Shown: positions 39,502 to 48,567 of the stretch, in pieces
How the letters are laid out: the number at the start of each line of letters is the position of its first letter
Position numbering within the stretch: position 1 is the first letter of the stretch
Source: Thermoleophilia bacterium
GTDB lineage: Bacteria; Actinomycetota; Thermoleophilia; Solirubrobacterales; 70-9
NCBI GenBank assembly: GCA_016650125.1
Contig: JAENWT010000003.1
Location: 62,001-126,000, forward strand
Direction: 5' to 3'
Length of the DNA: 64,000 nucleotides
Notes under the pieces: generated by a model
What the model was told of the DNA's origin: nothing
What the model saw: the letters and a program-made list of their open reading frames with translations, nothing else
The model's database searches: none
Translations under genes and position numbers: made by a program

Positions 39502-40382
39502 GCCTCTTCATCGATCAGGCTGCGGCGCTCGTTGATGAGCGCCGCAGCCAGATCTGCCTCGGGCTGGATCCAGATCCCGCCCGCCTCGGCGACGCCGCTG
39601 TCAACTCGGTTACTTCCGGGTCGACCGCAGAGAAAGCGGCAGAAGCCGTATCACTTGATTGCCGGCGCATCATCGAAGCCGCCGGAGCAGCATGCATCGC
39701 CGTGAAGCCGCAGCTGGCGTGCTTCGAACGCCTGGGCTGGCCCGGCTGGAAAGCCCTGGACGAAGTCTGCGAAGCGGCCCGCGCCGCCGGCCTGCTTGTC
39801 GTCGCCGACGGCAAGCGCGGTGACGTCCCGGTAACCGCTATGGCCTATGGCCAGGCGATGGTTGGTAAGACCGAGACCGCCTTCGGAACCGTGAACGGGC
39901 TCGGAGCGGATGCCTTCACCGCCAATCCGCTGCTTGGGGCTGACGCGCTCGAACCGCTGGTCGCCGCGGCCGAAGCGACCGGTTCCGGCGTATTCGCGTT
40001 GGTCCGGACCAGCAATCCCGGTGCTGCCGACGTACAGGACCTCGAAACCCCGGAGGGCCCGGTCCACGAAAGCCTCGCCGGGTTGGTCAACGGTTTCAGC
40101 GACCGCCTGGCCGGCAGCGCCGGCCGGCTGAGCGGCATGGGGGCGGTGGTCGGCGCGACCGCGCCGGAACACATCGCCCGCCTGCGTGAACTGATGCCCC
40201 GCGCGATATTCCTGATTCCCGGAGTCGGCGCCCAGGGCGGCCGGCCCGAAGACCTCGGGGCGGCCTTCGAGCCCGGCCGCGCCGCGGCGATGATCGCGGC
40301 CTCACGTTCGATCAGTGGAGCCGACGATCCCGGACAGGCCGCCGAGGATCTGCGGCAGGCGGTCTGGGACGTCTCCGGTTGA
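39498..40382 (+). CDS. pyrF: Orotidine 5'-phosphate decarboxylase, probable CTG start
   Basis: PyrF makes UMP from OMP, the last step of de novo pyrimidine synthesis. The type 2 enzyme shows ICLGLDPDPARLG at its N-terminus, the catalytic LVVADGKRGDVPVTA with Lys and Asp residues, and IFLIPGVGAQGG in the phosphate loop. The first GTG in frame (39702) would delete the essential LGLDPDP segment. The frame is open back to CTG 39498 inside a CTGA overlap with the HU stop, with AAGGG a few nt upstream and no ATG, GTG or TTG between. The product would be 294 residues, normal for the family. Confidence 0.9.
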   Translation: MSLFIDQAAALVDERRSQICLGLDPDPARLGDAAVNSVTSGSTAEKAAEAVSLDCRRIIEAAGAACIAVKPQLACFERLGWPGWKALDEVCEAARAAGLLVVADGKRGDVPVTAMAYGQAMVGKTETAFGTVNGLGADAFTANPLLGADALEPLVAAAEATGSGVFALVRTSNPGAADVQDLETPEGPVHESLAGLVNGFSDRLAGSAGRLSGMGAVVGATAPEHIARLRELMPRAIFLIPGVGAQGGRPEDLGAAFEPGRAAAMIAASRSISGADDPGQAAEDLRQAVWDVSG

Positions 40383-40467
40383 TCCTTCCCGGCGCCCCGG
40401 CGGGGTACCGGGGCTCAACCGATCCCGCTATACAGTTGCGCAGTCCCAAGGCAGCTAACCGCACCGC

Positions 40468-40797
40468 ATGACCAAAACCTCCCCGATAACCCGAATCCTC
40501 GCCGCCGTCGCCCTCGCGGGCGCGGTCGTGCTCGTCTTCATCGTCATCTCTGGCTCGACGGGAAGTGACGATGACGGCGGCAAGGGCAAGCCGAACCAGA
40601 ACAGGGTCGGCAAGAAGCAGGACTCCGGCAAGAAGGAGAAGACGAAGTCCAGGTCCAAGACGTACGAAGTACAGGACGGGGACACGCTCACCGGGATCGC
40701 GGCAGAGACCGGCGTGACGGTCGAAGAGATCCAAGTGCTCAACCCCGATCTCGACCCGCAGGCCCTGATCGCCGGCCAAGAGCTGAAACTGCGTTGA
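40468..40797 (+). CDS. LysM-domain membrane-anchored protein
   Basis: The 109-residue protein has one N-terminal transmembrane or signal-anchor helix (about 9-28), a Lys/Gly-rich linker and a C-terminal LysM domain (YEVQDGDTLTGIAAETGVTVEEIQVLNPDL, then AGQELKLR). LysM binds the glycan of peptidoglycan. It overlaps the next gene, a D,D-carboxypeptidase, by 4 nt, fitting a cell wall role. Confidence 0.9.
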   Translation: MTKTSPITRILAAVALAGAVVLVFIVISGSTGSDDDGGKGKPNQNRVGKKQDSGKKEKTKSRSKTYEVQDGDTLTGIAAETGVTVEEIQVLNPDLDPQALIAGQELKLR

Positions 40798-42050
40798 CCG
40801 TGGCCCTCGGCCGCATCATTCGGCTGACCGCCGTCCTTTGCTGCGTCTCGGCCGGATTCGCCACCGGCTCTCTCGCGGCCAAGCCGGCCAAGCCGGACAA
40901 GCCGCCGAAGCTCGACGCCAAGGCCTGGATCGCGATCGACGCCCGAACCGGGGAACCGGTCGCCGAGAGCCACGCCGACAAACGTCTGCCGATGGCCAGC
41001 ACGACCAAGCTGATGACCGCCTACCTGTCTCTGCGCTCGTTGCCGATGGGTAAGAGGCTGACGGCGACCGACTACGACGCGATCCCTGGTGAATCGCTGA
41101 TGGGCCTCGAGGCCGGGCAGGAGGTGTCGGTGAAAGATCTCCTCTACGGACTGATCCTGCTGAGCGGCAACGACGCCGCCGTCACCCTGGCCAAGGCCGT
41201 GTCGGGCAACGAGCCACGCTTCGTCGACCTGATGAACAAGACCGCGGCCAAGCTGGGGCTCACGAACACGCACTACGACAACTCGATCGGCCTCGACGGC
41301 AAGCGCCACTACACCAGCGCCCGCGATCTGGTCAGCCTGGGCCGGACGCTGATGGAGATGCCGCGCTTCCGCCGGATCGCCTCGTCCCGCACGGCGAAGC
41401 TCCGGAGCTACGACCCGCCGCTCGAGATCGAGACGATCAACCACTTCGTGCTCGACAACTCCTGGGCCCAGGGGATCAAGACGGGCCACACCGACAAGGC
41501 GGGCTACGTCCTCGCCTCCGACGGTCGCAAGCGGGCGACCGAGTTGATCGGCGCCGTGATCGGCACCCCGACCGAGCTGTCCCGGGACGCCGAGACGGTG
41601 AAGCTGCTCGATTACGGTTTTTCGCTCTACCGGAAGCGCCTTCCGGTCCGGCCGGGCAAGGCCGTGGTCACGGTCCCGGTGAAGTACCAGGACGAGGACC
41701 TGGCGCTCACCTCGAAGCGCCCGGTGCGCATCGGTCTCCAGAAGGACGAGAAGGCCGCGGTCAGCACGGTCGTGCCGGGAGAAGTCGAAGGTCCGATCAA
41801 GAAGGGCCAGCGGATCGGCCGGGCGACGGTCTCGGTCGGCGGCGATGTGATCGCCAAGTTACCGCTCTTTTCAGCGACTGCCATCGAGAAACCCAGCCTG
41901 CTCGACAAGCTCATGGACAACGTCCTCCTGCTGGCCCTCGCCCTCTTGGTCATCGTCTTCGCCATACTTGGCACAGCCGCATTGGTCAGGCGGCGCCGCC
42001 AGTCAAGGATGAGGAGAAGGTTGCGTAGGGTAGCCAGGAGACCACGATGA
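40794..42050 (+). CDS. D-alanyl-D-alanine carboxypeptidase (PBP5/6 type)
   Basis: This 418-residue serine peptidase trims the terminal D-Ala of peptidoglycan stem peptides. Active-site motifs are S69-T-T-K72 (SxxK), S124-G-N126 and K229-T-G231. A signal peptide (about 1-29) leads and a C-terminal transmembrane helix (about 378-400) with a basic tail anchors it. The start is TTG 40794 (TTGA overlap) or GTG 40800. It follows the LysM gene and overlaps the kinase gene by 4 nt. Confidence 0.93.
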   Translation: MTVALGRIIRLTAVLCCVSAGFATGSLAAKPAKPDKPPKLDAKAWIAIDARTGEPVAESHADKRLPMASTTKLMTAYLSLRSLPMGKRLTATDYDAIPGESLMGLEAGQEVSVKDLLYGLILLSGNDAAVTLAKAVSGNEPRFVDLMNKTAAKLGLTNTHYDNSIGLDGKRHYTSARDLVSLGRTLMEMPRFRRIASSRTAKLRSYDPPLEIETINHFVLDNSWAQGIKTGHTDKAGYVLASDGRKRATELIGAVIGTPTELSRDAETVKLLDYGFSLYRKRLPVRPGKAVVTVPVKYQDEDLALTSKRPVRIGLQKDEKAAVSTVVPGEVEGPIKKGQRIGRATVSVGGDVIAKLPLFSATAIEKPSLLDKLMDNVLLLALALLVIVFAILGTAALVRRRRQSRMRRRLRRVARRPR

Positions 42051-43003
42051 TTATCTCGGTGACATTGAATGCCGCCATCGACCGTACGGTCGCTGTGCCC
42101 AACTTCCGTCAGGGGCACCGTCACCGCTCGGTCGAGAGCCGGACCGCTCCGGGCGGCAAGGGCATCAACGTGGCCCGGGCCCTCGGGCTGCTGGGCCGAC
42201 CCGTCATCGCCACCGGCCTCGCCGGCGGCGCCAACGGCCAGCGCGTCATCGAGCAGCTCGGCGAGGAGTCGATCCTCACCGATTTCATCCGGATCTCCGA
42301 AGAGACCAGGATCAACTTCGCGGTGATCGACCCGACCTCCGGGGAGCAGACGGAGATCAACGAGCGCGGCCCGACCGTCCGGGCCGACGAACTCGATTCC
42401 TTCATCCGCCGTCTCGACTACCTGGCCGGCGGCGCCAAGCTCTGCGTCCTGGCCGGAAGCCTTCCGCCCGGGGTGGACGTCGGCTTCTATGCGCGCCTCG
42501 TGACCACACTGAGGAGTCGCGGTATATCGGTCCTGCTCGATGCTGAAGGCGACGCGATGTCGGCCGGCATGCGCGCCGGACCGCACATGATCACTCCGAA
42601 CCAGCTGGAAGCCGAAGAACTGGTCGGGCACGAGTTCGAAGCGGGGGACGAGCTCTTCGAAGTGCTCTCCGAGCTGGTCGACCTTGGTCCCGCTGAAGCC
42701 GCGATCACCCTGCCGCAGGGCTGCGTGGCCGTGGTCGGCGAGGGTCCCGAGCAGCGGATGCTGGAAGTGACAATTGACCCACTCGAGCCGATCTCCACGG
42801 TCGGCTCCGGCGACGCTTTCGTCGCCGGATACGTGGCGGCCCTCTACGACGGCTGGTCGCCGGAGCGCTGCCTTTCCTACGGAGTCGCCTGTGGAGCCGA
42901 ATCAACGCAGCACCTCGGGGCGGGACGGGTCGATCGCGGCCGGGTCGAGAGCCTGCTCGACAGCGTTCACGTGCGCCAGGTCGAAACGCCCGCCGGCGTT
43001 TAG
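42047..43003 (+). CDS. PfkB-family 1-phosphofructokinase-like kinase
   Basis: The 318-residue sugar kinase of the FruK/LacC subgroup has ISVTLNAAIDRTV, the substrate motif APGGKGINVARAL and the ATP/catalytic motif STVGSGDAFVAGY with the base Asp. It phosphorylates fructose 1-phosphate or tagatose 6-phosphate-like sugars. ATG 42047 overlaps the carboxypeptidase stop by 4 nt, though no functional link is obvious. Confidence 0.88.
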   Translation: MIISVTLNAAIDRTVAVPNFRQGHRHRSVESRTAPGGKGINVARALGLLGRPVIATGLAGGANGQRVIEQLGEESILTDFIRISEETRINFAVIDPTSGEQTEINERGPTVRADELDSFIRRLDYLAGGAKLCVLAGSLPPGVDVGFYARLVTTLRSRGISVLLDAEGDAMSAGMRAGPHMITPNQLEAEELVGHEFEAGDELFEVLSELVDLGPAEAAITLPQGCVAVVGEGPEQRMLEVTIDPLEPISTVGSGDAFVAGYVAALYDGWSPERCLSYGVACGAESTQHLGAGRVDRGRVESLLDSVHVRQVETPAGV

Positions 43004-43320
43004 TCGCGGGACCTCGGTACAGGCGAACAGCCTCCGATCTTGTACGAAATGAGAGGTGAGCCGGTCGGCGCCGGCGATATCTTTTGGACAACGGTTCGGG
43101 GCTCTCCTCCCCGGTCATGTGGCAGTAATGAGCAGAGTCGAGTGACATGAGTCGCCCGCCCTGCTCCCCTCCCTGTCGAGCCCCGGCTTCCTTCGCGAAG
43201 CCGGGGCTCTTCCTGTGCAGGGCCTTGCGGGCCAGAAGAGGCCGAGCCGCGAGCCTGACTAGAATCGTCCGACGGGGCACATACCCTGCTCCTTTCAACC
43301 GCCAGCCCTGGAGGACCTAA
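43004..43320 (+). other. Untranslated region before the guaB-like gene
   Basis: This 317-nt stretch has no credible gene. It contains a strong hairpin at 43178-43209 and, near its end, GGAGGACC serving the TTG start of the guaB-like gene. No known riboswitch class was recognised. Confidence 0.6.
43178..43209 (+). terminator. Strong hairpin between the PfkB kinase and guaB-like genes
   Basis: A perfect 13-bp stem GAGCCCCGGCTTC/GAAGCCGGGGCTC with a CTTCGC loop, followed by TTCCTG. It probably terminates the upstream operon; an attenuator for the guaB-like gene is the alternative. Confidence 0.7.
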
Positions 43321-44526
43321 TTGGAAATTGAGATCGGCCGAGGTAAGAAAGGCCGACGCGCATACGGGTTCGACGACGTGGCAATCGTGCCCTCGCGTCG
43401 CACACGTGATCCTGACGACATCGACATCAGCTGGACGCTGGGTCCGTACCGCTTCGACCTGCCCCTGGTCGCTTCCGCGATGGACGGAGTCGTCAGCCCG
43501 GAGACCGCCGTGCTCACGCACAAACTCGGTGGTTTCGGCGTGCTCAATCTCGAAGGAATCTGGACTCGTTTCGAAGACGCCGAGGAGCAGCTCGAGCGCG
43601 TCTCGAAGGCGCCCAGGGACGAATCCACCGGGATCATGCAGGAGATCTACGAGACTCCGGTAAAGCCCGAGCTGATCGCGCAGCGCATCGGCGAGATCAA
43701 GGCCGCCGGCGCCGTCGTCTGCGGATCCTTCACGCCGCAGTCCGTGCAGAAGTACTACGAAACGGCGATCGAAGCCGGTCTCGACATCCTGGTCATCCAG
43801 GGCACGGTGATTTCGGCCGAGCACGTCTCGACCACGGTCGAGCCGCTCAACCTCAAGGAATTCATCGCCGACGTACCGATCCCGACCGTGGTCGGCGGCT
43901 GTGCTTCCTACTCGACCGGACTCCACCTGATGCGCACAGGCGCAGTCGGTGTCCTGGTCGGCGTCGGACCCGGCGCCGCCTGCACGACCCGCGGCGTCCT
44001 CGGGATCGGTGTGCCCCAGGCGACCGCGATCGCGGATGTGGCCGCGGCCCGCTCGCAGCACATGCTCGAGACCGGCGAGTACGTCAACGTGATCGGTGAC
44101 GGCGGCATGAGCACCGGTGGCGACATCTCCAAGGCGATCGCCTGTGGCGCCGACGCGGTCATGATCGGCTCACCCCTGGCTCGGGCCAAAGAGGCTCCCG
44201 GCCGCGGATACCACTGGGGCATGGCGACCTTCCATTCGTCGCTGCCGCGTGGCACCCGGGTGACCACCGTTCAGGACGGCACGATGGAGGAGATCCTTCT
44301 CGGTCCGGCCCACACCAATGACGGCACCTTCAACCTGATGGGCGCGCTGCGGACATCGATGGCCACCTGTGGTTACGAAGACATCCGCTCATTCCAGCGG
44401 GCCGAAGTGATGGTCGCTCCGGCACTGATGTCCGAGGGCAAGAAACTCCAGAACGAACAGTCGGTCGGCATGGGCTCGAACGGCCGGGCGGCCGTGTCGG
44501 CGGGTGTCGAAGTGGCCGACGACTGA
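43321..44526 (+). CDS. GuaB family IMP dehydrogenase-related protein
   Basis: The 401-residue TIM-barrel protein has the IMPDH/GMPR core without CBS domains: [45 protein letters not shown] with the catalytic Cys loop, and [25 protein letters not shown]. It fits the GuaB3-type related protein of Actinobacteria, whose exact reaction (IMPDH or GMP reductase) is not settled by sequence. The start is TTG 43321 with GGAGG 6 nt upstream. The guaA ATG overlaps its stop by 1 nt. Confidence 0.9.
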   Translation: MEIEIGRGKKGRRAYGFDDVAIVPSRRTRDPDDIDISWTLGPYRFDLPLVASAMDGVVSPETAVLTHKLGGFGVLNLEGIWTRFEDAEEQLERVSKAPRDESTGIMQEIYETPVKPELIAQRIGEIKAAGAVVCGSFTPQSVQKYYETAIEAGLDILVIQGTVISAEHVSTTVEPLNLKEFIADVPIPTVVGGCASYSTGLHLMRTGAVGVLVGVGPGAACTTRGVLGIGVPQATAIADVAAARSQHMLETGEYVNVIGDGGMSTGGDISKAIACGADAVMIGSPLARAKEAPGRGYHWGMATFHSSLPRGTRVTTVQDGTMEEILLGPAHTNDGTFNLMGALRTSMATCGYEDIRSFQRAEVMVAPALMSEGKKLQNEQSVGMGSNGRAAVSAGVEVADD

Positions 44527-46073
44527 TGTCGGTCGCCACAACCGAGGAAGTGCTGGTCCTCGATTTCGGTGGCCAGTACTCGCAGTTGATCGCCCGCCGT
44601 ATCCGCGAATGCGGCGTTTTCGCCGAGTTGCTCCCGATCACGGTTTCAACCGATGAGATTCTGGCGAGGCATCCGAAAGCTCTGGTTCTCTCGGGTGGTC
44701 CGGCTTCGATCCACGATCCGGGTGCTCCCAGCTTCCCGGAGGGCCTGACCGAACTCGGGATTCCGGTGCTGGGCATCTGTTACGGAATGCAGGCGATGGC
44801 GCACAGCCTCGGCGGCCGGGTCGAAGGGGCCGAAGCCGGCGAGTTCGGCCGCACCGACCTTTTCGTGGTCGGTGATGGCGGCACGCTCCTCGGCGGACTC
44901 CCCAAGGAGCAAACCTGCTGGATGAGCCATCGCGACTCGGTGTTCGCGGCGCCCGAGGGTTTCACCCCGATCGCGTCCACGCCGGGTTCGCCGGTCGCGG
45001 CCCTGGAGGACCACGAACGCAAGCTCTACGGCATCCAGTTCCATCCCGAGGTCGTGCACACCCCGTACGGCACCGAGGTCCTGACCCGGTTCCTGCGCGA
45101 AGTTGCCGGCTGCGTCGAACAATGGAATCCGGCTTCGGTGGTCGCCGAGCAGGTCGAGGCGATCAAGGCACAGGTGGGTAAGGGCAACGTGATCTGCGGC
45201 CTGTCCGGCGGTGTCGATTCATCGGTCGCGGCCAAGCTGGTCCACGAGGCGATCGGCACCCAGCTCACCTGCGTCTTCGTCGACCACGGCCTGATGAGGG
45301 CGAACGAAGGCGAGCAGGTGGTCGAGTCCTTCAAGGAGTTCGGCATCCCGCTGGTCCACGTCGACGCCGAGGAGCGCTTCCTCAAGCGGCTCGAGGGACA
45401 GACCGACCCCGAGACCAAGCGGAAGATCATCGGCGAGGAGTTCATCCGGGTCTTCGAAGAGGAGGCGCTGAAGCTCGATGAAGTCGACTACCTGGTCCAG
45501 GGCACGCTCTATTCCGATGTGATCGAGTCCGGCGGCAGCGACCACGCGGCGACGATCAAGTCCCACCACAACGTCGGCGGCCTGCCCGAGGACCTCGAGT
45601 TCGAGCTGGTCGAGCCGCTTCGCATGCTCTTCAAGGACGAGGTCCGCGCCGTCGGCACCGAACTCGGCCTGTCCGACCGCCTGGTCTGGCGCCAGCCGTT
45701 CCCCGGACCCGGACTCGGCATCCGCATCATCGGCGGCGAGGTCAACAAGGAGCGGCTCGACATCCTGCGAGCGGCCGATGCGGTCCTCCAGGAAGAGATC
45801 CACGCCGGCAACCTCTACCGGGAACTGTGGCAGTCCTTCTGCGTCCTGCCCGCGATCCGATCGGTAGGAGTACAGGGAGACGGAAGAACATACGCCTACC
45901 CGATAATCATCCGCGCGGTGACGTCAGAAGACGCAATGACAGCGGACTGGGCACGACTTCCTTACGACCTTCTCGAGCGCGTGTCCAACCGGATCATCAA
46001 CGAGATACCTGGGGTTAATCGGGTGGCTTTGGATATTTCGAGCAAGCCTCCCGCGACGATTGAGTGGGAGTAG
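44526..46073 (+). CDS. guaA: GMP synthase (glutamine-hydrolysing)
   Basis: This 515-residue GuaA makes GMP from XMP. The glutaminase domain has [13 protein letters not shown], the catalytic Cys in [10 protein letters not shown] and FHPEVVHT. The ATP pyrophosphatase domain has [13 protein letters not shown], and the C-terminal dimer domain ends PATIEWE. The last about 220 nt use A-ending codons (GTA GGA, AGA ACA) more than the rest of the gene. It is coupled to the guaB-like gene and followed by terminator module A. Confidence 0.96.
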   Translation: MSVATTEEVLVLDFGGQYSQLIARRIRECGVFAELLPITVSTDEILARHPKALVLSGGPASIHDPGAPSFPEGLTELGIPVLGICYGMQAMAHSLGGRVEGAEAGEFGRTDLFVVGDGGTLLGGLPKEQTCWMSHRDSVFAAPEGFTPIASTPGSPVAALEDHERKLYGIQFHPEVVHTPYGTEVLTRFLREVAGCVEQWNPASVVAEQVEAIKAQVGKGNVICGLSGGVDSSVAAKLVHEAIGTQLTCVFVDHGLMRANEGEQVVESFKEFGIPLVHVDAEERFLKRLEGQTDPETKRKIIGEEFIRVFEEEALKLDEVDYLVQGTLYSDVIESGGSDHAATIKSHHNVGGLPEDLEFELVEPLRMLFKDEVRAVGTELGLSDRLVWRQPFPGPGLGIRIIGGEVNKERLDILRAADAVLQEEIHAGNLYRELWQSFCVLPAIRSVGVQGDGRTYAYPIIIRAVTSEDAMTADWARLPYDLLERVSNRIINEIPGVNRVALDISSKPPATIEWE

Positions 46074-46110
46074 CCGAAGCTCCGAAGTATGCGAGGGCCC
46101 ACAATGTGGG

Positions 46111-46183
46111 CTACCGCGAGGGCGGGCAAAATCGGAACCAGGAGAACAAGCTCCTGGTTTTTGCCCTCTCGGAGCCATCGCAG
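46111..46183 (+). terminator. Repeat module A, copy 2: nested hairpin terminator after guaA
   Basis: The same nested stems as at 17335-17406 (CCAGGAG/CTCCTGG inside GGGCAAAA/TTTTTGCCC), with nearly identical flanks on both sides. The block starts 38 nt after the guaA stop. Confidence 0.88.
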
Positions 46184-46202
46184 CCTTTTCATAAGGCACC
46201 GG

Positions 46203-46241
46203 ATTTCCCAACTGGGAAATCTCGGCGTTTGCTGCAGTGGG
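46203..46241. repeat. Repeat module C, copy 2
   Basis: It matches 36508-36546 in 38 of 39 positions, including the palindrome TTTCCCA-AC-TGGGAAA. Confidence 0.8.
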
Positions 46242-46284
46242 CGGTCCCCTGCGACATCACACGGGTCAGGCCTCGGAGGGACGC

Positions 46285-46333
46285 GGTTCTTTGCCGCGTT
46301 CAGTGCATATAGGACGTAAAAGCGGCACAGAAC
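46285..46333. repeat. Repeat module D, copy 2
   Basis: The hairpin GGTTCTTTGCCGCGTT...AAGCGGCACAGAAC corresponds to 36379-36427. The loop TATAGGAC is conserved. Confidence 0.78.
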
Positions 46334-46347
46334 GGGTTCAGGGTCAG

Positions 46348-46516
46348 GTGTGGTGCGGGTGTCCCTGTCCAGGTGCCTCCGGTTGTGTATTACCCAAGCG
46401 CAGCGGCGCCTCGCCTGAAGTCCTCATCGCTACCAGGGCATCCTGGACAGGGATGCCCGCACCGCACCCCACGGCAGACCGCATCCTGGACAGGGGTACC
46501 CGGACCGCTCCCACGG
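46348..46516. repeat. Repeat module E, copy 2: one inverted and two direct copies
   Basis: Left arm 46348-46373 (GGTGCGGGTGTCCCTGTCCAGG) and tandem right units at 46438-46474 and 46481-46516 repeat the design of 17629-17796. It ends 2 nt before the zur gene 3' end and, with modules A, C and D, fills the gene-free stretch 46074-46517. Confidence 0.8.
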
Positions 46517-46517
46517 C

Positions 46518-46964
46518 CTAACAGTCCTCGCAAGTTCCCTTGAGGGTTATGTCGTGGCTTTCGATCTGGAACCCGTCCCGCTTTGAGACTTCGTGGATGA
46601 CCTTTTCGAGCTGCTTGTCTTCGAAGGGGACCACCTTGCCGCAGTCGGTGCAGACGATGTGGTGGTGATGGTGGCCTTCGGGATCGACCTTTTCGAAGCC
46701 GGCTGAGTCGCCGCCGACGTCGATCTTCTGGGTCAGGCCGAGCTCTTCCATCTGCTCGAGTGCGCGGTAGACCGTGGCCCGGCCGACGCCCTTCAACCGC
46801 TCGTCCAGTTCGAGGGCAGTGATCGCACAGCTCTGGTCGCCGAGGAGCTCGACCACCTTGCGTCGTGAGCCGCCGCTGCGGTATCCGGCCTCGGACAGCT
46901 GGTCGAGGGCGTACTCGGCCCAGGTCGCTGACTTTTTTACCCCGGCCTTGCTGGCGGCGGTCAT
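46518..46964 (-). CDS. zur: Fur-family regulator, probable Zur
   Basis: The 148-residue Fur-type repressor has a winged helix (ALELDERLKGVGRATVYRALEQMEELGLTQK), the metal-site segment GHHHHHIVCTDCGKVVPF and a C-terminal CEDC. The CxxC pairs bind structural zinc. As the last gene of the zinc uptake operon, which carries a Zur-like box, it is assigned as Zur rather than Fur. The ATG at 46964 overlaps the permease stop by 4 nt. Confidence 0.88.
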   Translation of the reverse strand: MTAASKAGVKKSATWAEYALDQLSEAGYRSGGSRRKVVELLGDQSCAITALELDERLKGVGRATVYRALEQMEELGLTQKIDVGGDSAGFEKVDPEGHHHHHIVCTDCGKVVPFEDKQLEKVIHEVSKRDGFQIESHDITLKGTCEDC

Positions 46965-47806
46965 GAACTGATCCTAATGCTGGTGGCCCGCGTCCTGACC
47001 GGCATTGCGGCCGCAGCGGCGGCCAGCAGGTAGCAGGCGAGCAACGCGATCACGACCGAGGCCCCGGCAGCGGTCCGCAGGTAATACGAGGCGTAGATCC
47101 CGGCCACTCCGGCGATCACGGCGATCACGACGGCAGACAGCATCATCGGTCCGATCCGGCGGGAGACGAGCCGCGCGGCCGCAGCCGGCCCGACCAGGAT
47201 CGCGGCGACCAGCAGGTTGCCGAGGCCCTGGACTCCGACCAGCACGGTGACCGCGACGAGGGCGAGGAGCAGGGCGGTTATCACCCCGGGCCGGATGCCG
47301 AGCGACGGGCCGGCATCGCGGTTGAACCCGATCGCCAGCAGGCGGTCATGAAAGAGCCAGAGGACCCCGATGACCACGATCCCGATCGCTGCGGTGGCGG
47401 CGAGCTGGCCGTCGCCCACCCCGAGCAGGTCGCCGAAAAGGAGTGACTGGATCCCCGGGGGACTGTCGGGCGAGAGCGCCATCAGGACCCCCAGGCCGAA
47501 GAGGGTTGTGACCACGACCGCGATCGCGGTGTCGGCCGCATCGGTGGCAAAACGACCGATGAGGGCGATGAGCAGCGCGGCAAGGATGATCCCGACAGCC
47601 CCGCCGAGCAGCAGGGGCAGACCGAGCAGGGCCGCCCCGACCAGCCCGGGGAACATGCCGTGGGCCAGCGATTCCGCGCTGTAGGAAACCTCGTAGAGCA
47701 CGACCCAGCAGCCGACCGCTCCGCTGATCGCGCCCAGGATGGTGATTTCGACCAGGGCGCGGACCGTGGTCCCGTAACTGAGGGGCTCGGCGATCCAGTC
47801 GATCAT
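46961..47806 (-). CDS. znuB: Zinc/manganese ABC transporter permease (ZnuB type)
   Basis: The 281-residue ABC-3 family membrane protein has about 8-9 helices, with GCWVVLYEVSYSAESLAHGMFPG near the N-terminus and VGVQGLGNLLVAAILVGPAAAARL in the coupling region. It is a second permease in an operon that already encodes one as part of a fusion, so the transporter may be a heterodimer. It overlaps the ATPase gene and zur. Confidence 0.92.
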   Translation of the reverse strand: MIDWIAEPLSYGTTVRALVEITILGAISGAVGCWVVLYEVSYSAESLAHGMFPGLVGAALLGLPLLLGGAVGIILAALLIALIGRFATDAADTAIAVVVTTLFGLGVLMALSPDSPPGIQSLLFGDLLGVGDGQLAATAAIGIVVIGVLWLFHDRLLAIGFNRDAGPSLGIRPGVITALLLALVAVTVLVGVQGLGNLLVAAILVGPAAAARLVSRRIGPMMLSAVVIAVIAGVAGIYASYYLRTAAGASVVIALLACYLLAAAAAAMPVRTRATSIRISS

Positions 47807-48567
47807 CGGCGCTCCCCGTCGTGGTGGTGATGGTGGGAGGCCGGAAGCACTCCGAGATCCGGCTGACCGGGGATCTCGACGATGTGTCCGCCGTAGGTCG
47901 CTTCGAGCACCGGTTTGCTGAGCGCCTCGGCCGGCGTGCCGAAAGAAATCTGCTCGCGGTTCAGGCAGAGGACGAGATCCCAGTTTTCGGCCTGTTCGAC
48001 CTCGTGGGTGGCGATCATCACCGTGCGGCCGGATCGGGCGAGGCGGTCGATCAGCGCTTCCAGGCGGGTCTCGTTGGCCGAATCGAGACCGGTGAATGGC
48101 TCGTCCATGAGCAGCAGTTCCGCGTCGGCCGTCAGCGCCCGGGCGATCAGGACGCGCTGCCGCTGGCCGCCCGAGAGGTCTCCGAACTGGTGGTCGGCCC
48201 GGTCGGCCAGGCCGACCTCGGCCAGGGCCTCCCGGGCCCGCTCACGTTCGGCCCGGCCCGGGCGCTTCCACCAGGGCAGGCGTGCCAGCGAGCCCATCGT
48301 CGCCACGTCGAGGGCCGAGACCGGGTAGTCGAGCCGGGAGCGGTCGGTCTGGGCGACGGTGGCCGTGGTGGTCGTTACATGGAGCCGCCCGGAGACCGGA
48401 CTCAGCTCGCCGAGCAGGGCGCGGAAGAGAGTGGTCTTGCCGCCGCCGTTCGGCCCGAGGATCCCGACCGTGGTTCCGGCCGGGATCTGAAACTCGAGTC
48501 CACGCAGGGCGAGCTCGCCCCCGTAGCCGAGGGAGGTGTGGTCGGCGATGACGACCGGCTCAGCCAC
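47803..48567 (-). CDS. znuC: Zinc ABC transporter ATP-binding protein
   Basis: The 254-residue ATPase has Walker A GILGPNGGGKTT, signature LSGGQRQRVLIARAL, Walker B ELLLMDEPFTGLD and H-loop ATHEVEQ. The C-terminus ends in a His-rich tail (SHHHHHD). GTG 48567 (VAEPVVIADH) is preferred, overlapping the upstream gene by 8 nt; GTG 48597 would add ten residues. Confidence 0.92.
   Translation of the reverse strand: MAEPVVIADHTSLGYGGELALRGLEFQIPAGTTVGILGPNGGGKTTLFRALLGELSPVSGRLHVTTTTATVAQTDRSRLDYPVSALDVATMGSLARLPWWKRPGRAERERAREALAEVGLADRADHQFGDLSGGQRQRVLIARALTADAELLLMDEPFTGLDSANETRLEALIDRLARSGRTVMIATHEVEQAENWDLVLCLNREQISFGTPAEALSKPVLEATYGGHIVEIPGQPDLGVLPASHHHHHDGERR

Noticed and set aside
43004-43320. 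Purine or other riboswitch ahead of the guaB-like gene
   Set aside because: A strong hairpin exists, but none of the conserved sequence blocks of known purine-sensing classes could be found.
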